Assembly: GCF_008329435.1 (NCBI RefSeq) | Contig: NZ_NPKN01000006.1 | Location: 124,670-188,669 of the forward strand | Direction of reading: 5' to 3' | Source: Rhodanobacter sp. T12-5 | GTDB taxonomy: Bacteria > Pseudomonadota > Gammaproteobacteria > Xanthomonadales > Rhodanobacteraceae | Length of the DNA stretch: 64,000 nucleotides | Shown here: one piece after another, positions 40,692-48,969 of the stretch | Position numbering within the stretch: the stretch's first letter is position 1 | Layout: each line of letters starts with the position of its first letter | Made by a program: the position numbers and the translations under genes | Notes under the pieces: model-generated | Told to the model about the DNA's origin: nothing | The model's database searches: none | What the model saw: the letters and a program-made list of their open reading frames with translations, nothing else

Positions 40692-41624
40692 TCAATCCGT
40701 ATAGCCGAATTTCTTCAGCATGTTCTCGTCGTCGACCCAGCCCTCGCGCACCTTCACCCACAGCTTGAGGAACACTTTACGCTCGAACATGCGCTCCATG
40801 TGGCGGCGGGCGCTGGTGCCGATGGCCTTGAGCTGGGCGCCGCCGTTGCCGATCACGATGGCCTTCTGGCCGTCGCGCTCGACCCAGATGATCGCGTGGA
40901 TCTCGGCGATGCCGTCGGGACGGTCGTTGAACTGCTCGATCTCGACCGTGGTGGCGTACGGCAGCTCCTGGTCGAGCCGCAGCATCAGCTGCTCGCGCAC
41001 CATCTCGGCGGCGAGGAAGCGCTCGCTGCGGTCGGTGACTTCGTCTTCGCCGTATACCGGCGGCTGCACCGGCAGGCGCTTCAGGATCGCCTGTTCCAGC
41101 TCCTTCAGCCCTTGCCCCTTGAGCGCGCTGACGTAGTGGATTTCGTCGTAGCTGTGTCTGGCCACCAGCTCGGCCACGAACGGCAGCATCACCGTCTTGT
41201 CCTTGTTGAGGTCGACCTTGTTGATCACCAGCAGGCGCGGCGACGACTGCTCGACCAGCGCGGCGTACAGCGCCTCGTCCTCGTCGGTGAAGCGGCCGGC
41301 CTCGATCACCTGCACCACCAGGTCGACGTCGCTGATCGCCGAACGCGCGGCACGGTTGAGGCTGCGGTTCATCGCCTTCTTGGCGCCGCGATGCAGGCCG
41401 GGTGTATCGACATACATGATCTGCCCGGCCTCGCTGGTATTGATGCCGAGGATGCGATGGCGGGTGGTCTGCGGCCGCGGGCTGATGATCGACAGGCGAA
41501 AACCGATCAGGGCGTTGAGCAGAGTCGACTTGCCCACGTTCGGTCGTCCGGCCAGCGCGACCATGCCGCATCGGAAATTCTCATGCGGCAGGGTGCCGGC
41601 GGCGGTGTCCAGTTCGTGGTTCAT
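40692..41624 (-). CDS. era: GTPase Era
   Basis: 310 residues from MNHELDTAAGTLPHENFRCG. G motifs: GRPNVGKS (26-33), the DTPG box VDTPGLH, and NKVD. The KH domain with the GNGG-type loop (VIGNGGAQLKAIG) lies at ~220-300. Era binds the 3' end of 16S rRNA and helps 30S assembly. The order rnc-era-recO is conserved. A 120-bp gap separates it from rnc. Confidence 0.97.
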   Translation of the reverse strand: MNHELDTAAGTLPHENFRCGMVALAGRPNVGKSTLLNALIGFRLSIISPRPQTTRHRILGINTSEAGQIMYVDTPGLHRGAKKAMNRSLNRAARSAISDVDLVVQVIEAGRFTDEDEALYAALVEQSSPRLLVINKVDLNKDKTVMLPFVAELVARHSYDEIHYVSALKGQGLKELEQAILKRLPVQPPVYGEDEVTDRSERFLAAEMVREQLMLRLDQELPYATTVEIEQFNDRPDGIAEIHAIIWVERDGQKAIVIGNGGAQLKAIGTSARRHMERMFERKVFLKLWVKVREGWVDDENMLKKFGYTD

Positions 41625-41744
41625 GACGTGAAGTGCTCGGCGGGTCGGATGACAAGTGTAGTGCTTCGCCGAAAGCGGCTGCGGCGGACGGTCCGCCACG
41701 CCACGTCCCGCCGGTCCGGCGGGCGCTTCGGCAAAAGGTGAAAA

Positions 41745-42404
<660 letters not shown>

Positions 42405-42407
42405 AAG

Positions 42408-42791
42408 TTACTGCCCTACATTGCCCTGCAGCGGCACGTTCTTCTCGAAGTGGAGCAGGAAGTCGATGTTGTACATGAACGGAATCTGCTTCTGGTAGGC
42501 CACGCGCAACTCATTGGCGCCCCCGGATTGGCGCACGATGGTGATGTTCGCCGGCTTGATGGTGGCGTCGTCGACGTACTGGAAGTTCATCTTGAACATC
42601 AGCTCGTGGCGGATTGCGTCCAGCGACTTGCCATTGGTGCCCTCGGTCGCGATCTGGTTCATCGCCTTGGTTACGCCGAGAAACTCGGAGTACGACGGCA
42701 ACAGTTTCATGGCCATGTAGGCCAGGAAGGCCACGATGGCCATGATGATCAGAAACCCGATCAAGGTGACACCCGACTGCTTGGATTTCAT
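42408..42791 (-). CDS. DUF4845 inner-membrane protein
   Basis: 127 residues from MKSKQSGVTLIGFLIIMAIV, with GAGGGG 3-8 bases upstream. Residues 7-28 resemble a type IV pilin-like hydrophobic start (QSGVTLIGFL) and anchor the protein in the membrane; the rest is periplasmic. DUF4845 proteins always sit between lepB and rnc in gammaproteobacteria. Function unknown. The pilin-like N-terminus hints at processing by a prepilin-type peptidase, but the usual Gly-Phe/Met-Thr-x3-Glu motif is not complete. Confidence 0.9.
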   Translation of the reverse strand: MKSKQSGVTLIGFLIIMAIVAFLAYMAMKLLPSYSEFLGVTKAMNQIATEGTNGKSLDAIRHELMFKMNFQYVDDATIKPANITIVRQSGGANELRVAYQKQIPFMYNIDFLLHFEKNVPLQGNVGQ

Positions 42792-42989
42792 AGTCCCCTC
42801 GCTAGGCCGCCTGCGCGGCGTGCCGATCTGTCGATTACGTGAAACATGGCCGCAAACGGCCATGCCTCCAAAGTGATTCCCCTTCGCATCAAAGGGCGCC
42901 CGTACGGGTCGATGCGCCGATTGTGCCAGCGGATTCTCGCACTGTTGAGCCTGACGTGTCCGGACCTGGTCGACTGGAGCGGCATCCGG

Positions 42990-43901
42990 TCAATGGATGA
43001 CCGTGCCGATCCGCGAGAAGTCCACCCCGCCGGTGCCCCAACCCTTCCAGCTCATCCAGATCAGGAAAGCCTTGCCGGCGAGATTTTTCTCCGGCATGCA
43101 GCCCCACCAGCGGCTGTCGAGGCTGTCGTTGCGGTTGTCGCCCATCACCAGGTAGCAACCTGCAGGCACCTTCGAGGGCACGCGGTCGTTCGGGATCGAA
43201 TTGGGCGTGGTGTAGGCGGGCATCCGTGCGATCAGGTGATTGACGGCGCTGCCGTCCTCACGCTTCAGGTGCTCGTTCCAGACCGTGGCACCCATGCCCA
43301 GCATGGTTTGATCCACGCTGCGCTGCGGATTGCCCTCGTACGGACCGATTTCGTCGGCGGTCACCGGCTGGCCGTTGACCCAAAGATCGGCGCCATGCAC
43401 TTCGATGCTGTCGCCGGGCAGGCCGATCACCCGCTTGATCCAGTTCTGCTGCTGCACCGGGGCATGCGGATCGTTACAGCTCATGTCGCCGCTGCGTACC
43501 AGTTTGTCGCCGTCATGGCACAGGTAGCCGGGAAAACGGAACACGACCACGTCGCCACGCTTGGGCTCGCCCAGGTCGACGAACTTGTTGTTGAACGCCG
43601 GCAGGCGCAGGCCGTAGGCGAACTTGTTGACCAGGATGAAATCGCCCACGTCCAGCGTCGGCATCATCGAACCGGATGGAATGCGAAACGGCTCGGCCAC
43701 GAACGAACGCAGCAGCAACACCACCAGCACCACCGGGAACAGCGAGCGCGCCCAGTCCACCGGCATCGGGTCGCGATATTCCTCGCCGGCTGCGTCGAGG
43801 CGGGTCTTGCGCCTGCGGTACAGGAACAGTCTGTCCAGACCCCACACCACGCCGAACAGCACGGTGAGGCCAAGCAGAATCGCCGAAAAATCAAAATCCA
43901 T
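42990..43901 (-). CDS. lepB: Signal peptidase I
   Basis: 303 residues. Two N-terminal transmembrane segments (~5-25 and ~52-68), then box B with Ser nucleophile S78 (RIPSGSMMPTL) and box D with Lys general base K156 (WIKRVIGLPGD); box E GDNRNDSLDSRWWG is also intact. It cleaves signal peptides on the periplasmic side of the inner membrane. Coupled to lepA with a 20-bp gap. The length is slightly under E. coli LepB (324). Confidence 0.97.
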   Translation of the reverse strand: MDFDFSAILLGLTVLFGVVWGLDRLFLYRRRKTRLDAAGEEYRDPMPVDWARSLFPVVLVVLLLRSFVAEPFRIPSGSMMPTLDVGDFILVNKFAYGLRLPAFNNKFVDLGEPKRGDVVVFRFPGYLCHDGDKLVRSGDMSCNDPHAPVQQQNWIKRVIGLPGDSIEVHGADLWVNGQPVTADEIGPYEGNPQRSVDQTMLGMGATVWNEHLKREDGSAVNHLIARMPAYTTPNSIPNDRVPSKVPAGCYLVMGDNRNDSLDSRWWGCMPEKNLAGKAFLIWMSWKGWGTGGVDFSRIGTVIH

Positions 43902-43921
43902 GTGTTGCTCCTGCGGACAAA

Positions 43922-45715
43922 CTATTTATCGACTCTCAAAACGGCCAGGAAGGCTTCCTGCGGGATCTCCACCCGACCCACTTGCTTCATGCGCTTCTTG
44001 CCTTCCTTCTGCTTCTCCAGCAATTTCTTCTTGCGGCTGACATCGCCGCCATAGCATTTGGCCAGCACATTCTTGCGCAACGCTTTCACGGTGGATCGCG
44101 CCACGATCTGCGCGCCGATCGCCGCCTGGATCGCCACGTCGAACTGCTGGCGCGGGATCAGGTCCTTCATCCGCTCGACCAGTTCGCGACCTTTGCGGTC
44201 GGCGTGGCTGCGATGCAGGATCAGGCTCAGCGCGTCGACGCGCTCGCCGTTGATCAGCACGTCCACCCGCACGAACGGGCCGGCCTCGAAGCGCTCGAAG
44301 TGATAATCCATCGAGGCGTAGCCGCGCGACACGGATTTCAGCCGGTCGAAGAAATCCATCACCACCTCGGCCAGCGGCATCTCGTAGCTGATCTGCACCT
44401 GGGTCGCCAGGTACTGGATCGAACGCTGCACGCCGCGCTTCTCCTCGCACAGGGTGATCACGTTGCCGATGTAGTCCGGCGGCGTGAGGATATTGGCGAC
44501 GATGATCGGCTCGCGGATTTCCTGCACCAGGCTGGAGTTGGTCGGCAGCTTGGCCGGGTTGTCCAGCATCAGGATCGAGCCGTCGGTCTTGAGCACCTCG
44601 TACACCACGGTGGGCGCGGTGGTGATCAGGTTCAGGTCGTATTCGCGCTCCAGCCGCTCCTGCACGATCTCCATGTGCAGCATGCCGAGGAAGCCGCAGC
44701 GGAAGCCGAAGCCCATCGCCTCGGACGACTCCGGCTCGAAGAACAGCGCGGCGTCGTTGAGGCGCAGTTTGTCCAGCGCCTCGCGCATCGCCGGGAAGTC
44801 GTCCGACGACACCGGAAACAGGCCGGCGAACACGCGCGGCTGCATGGTCTGGAAGCCGGGCAGCGCCTTGTCGGCGGGCTTGCCGGCGTGGGTCAGCGTG
44901 TCGCCCACCGGTGCGCCGTGCACGTCCTTGATCGAGGCGTTGATCCAGCCCACTTCGCCGGCGCCGAGCTTGTCCAGCTTCTTGCGCTTGGGCGTGAACA
45001 CACCGACGTCGTCCACCTCGTGGGTGCGCCCGGTAGACATCACCAGCAGCTTGTCGCCGGGCTTGATCTCGCCCTGCATCACGCGCACCAGCGATACCAC
45101 GCCGAGGTAGTTGTCGAACCAGGAATCGATGATCAGCGCCTGCAGCCGATCGGTATCGCGCGGCTTGGGCGGCGGGATGCGCGCGACGATCGCCTCCAGC
45201 ACCTCGACCACGTTGAGGCCGGTCTTCGCACTGATCGCCACCGCATCGGTGGCGTCGATGCCGATCACCGCCTCGATCTCGCCTTTCACTTTCTCGATGT
45301 CGGCAGTGGGCAGGTCGATCTTGTTCAGCACCGGCACCACTTCCAGGCCCATCTCCACGGCGGTGTAGCAGTTGGCGACGGACTGCGCCTCGACGCCCTG
45401 TGCCGCATCCACCACCAGCAGCGCGCCCTCGCAGGCGGCCAGCGAGCGGCTGACTTCGTAGGAGAAGTCGACGTGACCGGGCGTGTCGATGAAATTGAGC
45501 TGGTAGGTCTTGCCATTGCGCGCGGTGTACGGCAACGACACCGACTGCGCCTTGATGGTGATGCCGCGCTCGCGCTCGATCGGATTGTTGTCCAGCACCT
45601 GCGCTTCCATCTCGCGCGTGGCCAGGCCGCCGCACAGATGGATGATGCGATCGGCCAGGGTCGATTTGCCGTGGTCGATGTGGGCGATGATGGAGAAGTT
45701 GCGGATCAATTCCAT
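43922..45715 (-). CDS. lepA: Elongation factor 4 (LepA)
   Basis: 597 residues. The G domain has AHIDHGKST (11-19), the DTPGHVDF box and NKID; it is followed by EF-G-like domains II, III and V, and the LepA-specific C-terminal domain ([20 protein letters not shown], in part [13 protein letters not shown]). It is a ribosome-bound GTPase that helps initiation or back-translocation under stress. Length standard. It heads the lepA-lepB part of the block and follows mucD with a 195-bp gap. Confidence 0.98.
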   Translation of the reverse strand: MELIRNFSIIAHIDHGKSTLADRIIHLCGGLATREMEAQVLDNNPIERERGITIKAQSVSLPYTARNGKTYQLNFIDTPGHVDFSYEVSRSLAACEGALLVVDAAQGVEAQSVANCYTAVEMGLEVVPVLNKIDLPTADIEKVKGEIEAVIGIDATDAVAISAKTGLNVVEVLEAIVARIPPPKPRDTDRLQALIIDSWFDNYLGVVSLVRVMQGEIKPGDKLLVMSTGRTHEVDDVGVFTPKRKKLDKLGAGEVGWINASIKDVHGAPVGDTLTHAGKPADKALPGFQTMQPRVFAGLFPVSSDDFPAMREALDKLRLNDAALFFEPESSEAMGFGFRCGFLGMLHMEIVQERLEREYDLNLITTAPTVVYEVLKTDGSILMLDNPAKLPTNSSLVQEIREPIIVANILTPPDYIGNVITLCEEKRGVQRSIQYLATQVQISYEMPLAEVVMDFFDRLKSVSRGYASMDYHFERFEAGPFVRVDVLINGERVDALSLILHRSHADRKGRELVERMKDLIPRQQFDVAIQAAIGAQIVARSTVKALRKNVLAKCYGGDVSRKKKLLEKQKEGKKRMKQVGRVEIPQEAFLAVLRVDK

Positions 45716-45841
45716 GGAGCGCTGGCGGCCTGTCGAGCTGGGAGCTTGCCACCACGCACCATGCGTGACAGCGCATCGCCATTGGGCGACGCTAACCCCG
45801 CATTATCGCATGGAACCCGCCGTTGCCATGCACGAGCCAAT

Positions 45842-45883
45842 GCAAAGCGGGCGCCATCCGGCATGGATGAACGCCCGCTTTGC
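45842..45883 (-). terminator. Hairpin after mucD
   Basis: A perfect 12-bp stem GCAAAGCGGGCG/CGCCCGCTTTGC (45842-45853/45872-45883) with an 18-nt loop, about 28 bp beyond the mucD stop codon. On the minus strand it lacks a strong U-tract, so it may be a weak terminator or a stability element between mucD and lepA. Confidence 0.6.
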
Positions 45884-45910
45884 CATCGTGACGCGCTGGC
45901 TGGCAAGGGA

Positions 45911-47377
45911 CTATTTGCTGTCCGGCACGGTCAGGCCGATGAAGTTGCTCCGATCGTCGCGGTGCACCAGCAACAGCACCGTGCTGCCGGGTTTCACGTC
46001 TTTCGTCGCTGCCTTGAACTCGGCCACGCTGCCGATCTTCTGCTGGTTGACCATGGTGATCACGTCGCCCGGACGCAGGCCAGCCTGCGCCGCCACCGGA
46101 CCGGTGATATCGCTGATCACCACACCCTGCCCTGCCTTCAGGCCGAGCTGCTTGCGAGTGTCGCTGTCGAGCGACTCCACGGTGAGGCCCAGCGCGGCCG
46201 AGCCGCTGTGTTCCGATGAGGAAGCACTCTGATTGTTCACCGCGTTCTGGTCACGCTTGGCTTCGCTGATGGTCACCTGCAAGGTCTGCTTCTTGCCGTT
46301 GCGCAGAATTTCCACCGGCACCTTGCTGCCCGGCTTGGTCAGGCCGACCAGCGGCGGGAGATCCGAAGCCTGATGCAGCACCTGGCCGTTGTAGGACAGG
46401 ATGATGTCGCCGGGCTGGATGCCGGCCTTGGCCGCGCCGCTGTCCGGGGTCACGTCGACGACGGCGGCACCGGCACCATTGTCCAGCTTGAACGCCTTGA
46501 CGATGTCTTCGCTGACGGTGGTCATGGTCACGCCGAGTTGGCCACGCGACACGTAACCCTTGCTCTTGAGCTGCTGCACCGCGTTCATCGCCACGTCGAT
46601 CGGGATCGAGAACGACACGCCGAGATAGTCGCCAGTGTTGGAATAGATCTGCGAATTGATGCCGACCACGCGCCCCTGCAAGTCGAACAGCGGGCCGCCG
46701 GAATTGCCGCGGTTGATCGGCACGTCGGTCTGGATGAACGAGGTGTAGGGCTGATCCTGTCCGCCGAGATTGCGCCCCACCGCGCTGACGATGCCCTGGG
46801 TCACGGTGTAGTCGAAGCCGAACGGCGAGCCGATCGCCAGCACCCATTGACCCGGCTTCAGCGTGCGCGAATCACCGATGTGGACGGCCGGCAGGCTGCT
46901 GCCGGCGTCGACCTTGAGCAAGGCGATGTCATAGGTGGGGTCGGTGCCGACCACTTTGGCCGTCAGGGTGCGTCGATCCTGCAGACGCACGGTGACCTTG
47001 TCCGCATGGTCGACCACGTGGTTGTTGGTGAGGATGTAGCCGTCCGGGGAAATGATGAAACCCGAACCGAGCGAGGTGTGTTTCTGTTCTTGCGGCGACG
47101 GCATCATCGGCATGCCGAAAAAACGACGCAGAATCTCGGCCTGCTGGTCGTCCGGCATGCCTGGCATGGCCTGGCCGCCCATGGATTGCTGCAGCGACGG
47201 GTTCTCGCCGCTGTACTTGGCTTCCACGTGCACCACGGCGGGTGCGTTTTTCTGAACGATGCCGGTGAAATCCGGCAGCGCCGCGGTCGCCGTGGGTGCC
47301 TGCGCCTGCACCGTGCCGATCGCGGCGAAGGCGAGTACGGCCGCGCACGCCAAGGTGCGCAAGATGGAACGATTCAT
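45911..47377 (-). CDS. mucD: DegP/MucD-type periplasmic serine protease
   Basis: 488 residues; AAGGAGG lies 6 bases before the ATG. Signal peptide 1-26 (ending GTVQAQA). The trypsin-like triad H120 (TNNHVVD), D150 (TYDIALLKV) and S226 (NRGNSGGPL) is intact. Two PDZ domains follow (~290-375 and ~400-480). It degrades or refolds misfolded envelope proteins. It lies directly downstream of rpoE-rseA, as in Pseudomonas mucD and xanthomonads, and is likely part of the sigma-E response. A Met/Pro-rich loop (~65-95) is typical of DegP loop LA. Confidence 0.96.
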   Translation of the reverse strand: MNRSILRTLACAAVLAFAAIGTVQAQAPTATAALPDFTGIVQKNAPAVVHVEAKYSGENPSLQQSMGGQAMPGMPDDQQAEILRRFFGMPMMPSPQEQKHTSLGSGFIISPDGYILTNNHVVDHADKVTVRLQDRRTLTAKVVGTDPTYDIALLKVDAGSSLPAVHIGDSRTLKPGQWVLAIGSPFGFDYTVTQGIVSAVGRNLGGQDQPYTSFIQTDVPINRGNSGGPLFDLQGRVVGINSQIYSNTGDYLGVSFSIPIDVAMNAVQQLKSKGYVSRGQLGVTMTTVSEDIVKAFKLDNGAGAAVVDVTPDSGAAKAGIQPGDIILSYNGQVLHQASDLPPLVGLTKPGSKVPVEILRNGKKQTLQVTISEAKRDQNAVNNQSASSSEHSGSAALGLTVESLDSDTRKQLGLKAGQGVVISDITGPVAAQAGLRPGDVITMVNQQKIGSVAEFKAATKDVKPGSTVLLLVHRDDRSNFIGLTVPDSK

Positions 47378-47520
47378 GGACTCCTCCTTGGGGTTTTGAC
47401 TTCAGCCGGAACGCGGCGGAAATATCGGCTTCTGTCTGGCATACGCCGGCCACGGGCACAGGCCCGGTCGATGAGTGCAATCGGCGGACGGCAAGAACGG
47501 GAAATCGGCCCAACCCCGCG

Positions 47521-48183
47521 TTATTGCGCGGCAGCGTTCTCACGCGAGGTATCAGGCGCACCCTGCCGGGGATCGAGCAGCAGCAGATAGCTGCCATCAT
47601 TGTTGTCGAGGGTTCGGTACCGCTGCATCGACGGATAGGCAGACAGGCGCCGCGGATACATCGCCTGGTTACCGCCGAACGGCGCACCCAGGGTCGCGGA
47701 AGCCTGCTGGCTGAGCAACCCGGCGGAATTGCCGCTCAACCACGGCGGCACGGCGGCAGGCGCGACCGACCTGATTGCCGGCGGCGCGCTGGCTATCGCG
47801 CTGGCTTGTCGGGTGGTCGATGCGGTCATGCGCTCCACATCGCCTGCGGGCTGCGCAATCATCAATGCAGCAGCCGCCACGCTGGCGGCTATCGCGCCAC
47901 CGGCCGACCAACGCAGCCAGTGGCTGCGCCTGGTTGTCGTCACCGGCAACGCATCGTGTTCGATGGCCGCCATGACCCTCGCGGCAAAACCCGCGCTGGC
48001 CATCGGCGGCAGCTCTCCGCGCACACCATCGCGGGCAAGGTGGTAGCGCTGCCAGGTCTGTTGCATTGGCGCATCGTGGCCAAGTCGACTCAGCAGGAAT
48101 CGAAGCTGCTCCTTCGACAATTCACCGTCGATGCCGGCGGAGAGGCTTTCGCGGATTTGCTGATTCATGTCTGCCTGGTTCAT
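47521..48183 (-). CDS. rseA: Anti-sigma-E factor RseA (MucA-like)
   Basis: 220 residues from MNQADMNQQIRESLSAGIDGE; the ATG overlaps the rpoE stop (ATGA). The N-terminal ~80 residues (SAGIDGELSKEQLRFLLSRL, in part DGELSKEQLRFLL) are the sigma-binding domain. One transmembrane segment (WLRWSAGGAIAASVAAAALMI, in part GGAIAASVAAAALM) lies at ~90-108. The periplasmic half is low-complexity and weakly conserved. It holds RpoE inactive until DegS and RseP cleave it. No rseB gene follows; mucD comes next. Confidence 0.92.
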   Translation of the reverse strand: MNQADMNQQIRESLSAGIDGELSKEQLRFLLSRLGHDAPMQQTWQRYHLARDGVRGELPPMASAGFAARVMAAIEHDALPVTTTRRSHWLRWSAGGAIAASVAAAALMIAQPAGDVERMTASTTRQASAIASAPPAIRSVAPAAVPPWLSGNSAGLLSQQASATLGAPFGGNQAMYPRRLSAYPSMQRYRTLDNNDGSYLLLLDPRQGAPDTSRENAAAQ

Positions 48184-48806
48184 GTCTGATCCTCGCGGTC
48201 TGACAACAGGGGCCGCAGTTTTTCGTCGATCGCCTCACGTGCCCGGAAGATCCGCGAACGCACGGTACCGATCGGGCAGCCCATCGCCTCGGCGATTTCA
48301 TCGTAACTGAGGCCATCCACCTCACGCAGCGTGATGGCTGTCCGCAGCTCTTCGGGCAACGCTTGGACAGTGGAAAACACGGATTGTTCAATTTCCTGGC
48401 GCATCAACTCGCGCTCCGGGGTAGCGCTGTCGTGCATGCGCTCGGCGCCGGCCGCCAGGAATTCGGCATCGTCGGCGTCGATGTCGCCCGCCGGCGGACG
48501 TCGGCCCATCGCGACCAGGTGGTTCTTGGCGGTGTTCACCGCAATCTTGTACAGCCACGTGTAGAACGCGCTATCGCCCCGAAACGAGCCGATCGCGCGC
48601 CATGCGCGGATGAAGGACTCCTGCGCGATGTCCTCGCATTCCGCATGGCTTCTCACGTAACGCGAAACCAGCCCGATCACCTTGTGCTGGTACTTGCGCA
48701 CCAGCAGATCGAATGCCCGTTTGTCCCCGTTCTGGACGCGCTCGACGAGCGCGCGGTCCAGTTCGTTTTCGCCCATCCGGGCCGTGTCCATCGTCAATGC
48801 CGTCAT
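48180..48806 (-). CDS. rpoE: Extracytoplasmic sigma factor RpoE
   Basis: 208 residues. Region 2 (FDLLVRKYQHKVIGLVSRYV, in part LLVRKYQHKVIGL; then EDIAQESFIRAWRAI) and region 4 (LREVDGLSYDEIAEAMGCPIGTVRSRIFRAR, in part YDEIAEAMGCPIGTVRSR) are complete. It directs RNA polymerase to envelope-stress promoters. The first in-frame ATG is used, but MDTAR or MGENE a few codons on are possible. A strong sigma-E-type promoter lies 37-64 bp upstream, so it is probably autoregulated. It heads rpoE-rseA-mucD. Confidence 0.97.
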   Translation of the reverse strand: MTALTMDTARMGENELDRALVERVQNGDKRAFDLLVRKYQHKVIGLVSRYVRSHAECEDIAQESFIRAWRAIGSFRGDSAFYTWLYKIAVNTAKNHLVAMGRRPPAGDIDADDAEFLAAGAERMHDSATPERELMRQEIEQSVFSTVQALPEELRTAITLREVDGLSYDEIAEAMGCPIGTVRSRIFRAREAIDEKLRPLLSDREDQT

Positions 48807-48842
48807 CCGCTGCGGGAGCTTGTTGGAAACTGAACGCGCTGC

Positions 48843-48870
48843 TCAGACCGTTGCCGAGCGCTCAAGTTCA
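48843..48870 (-). promoter_or_regulatory. Sigma-E-type promoter of rpoE
   Basis: On the minus strand TGAACTT (plus 48864-48870) and TCTGA (plus 48843-48847) are 16 bp apart, matching the sigma-E consensus GGAACTT-N16-TCTGA except for the first base. It lies 37 bp upstream of the rpoE start. This points to autoregulation. Confidence 0.8.
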
Positions 48871-48969
48871 GCCTGCGAAGGTATTCCCCCACCATAACGC
48901 ACCGTCCGTTGCCCAGTTGTCATGTCGGAAGGAAGGGTGTCACTCGTCATGGGGCCATCCGCAAGCGAC

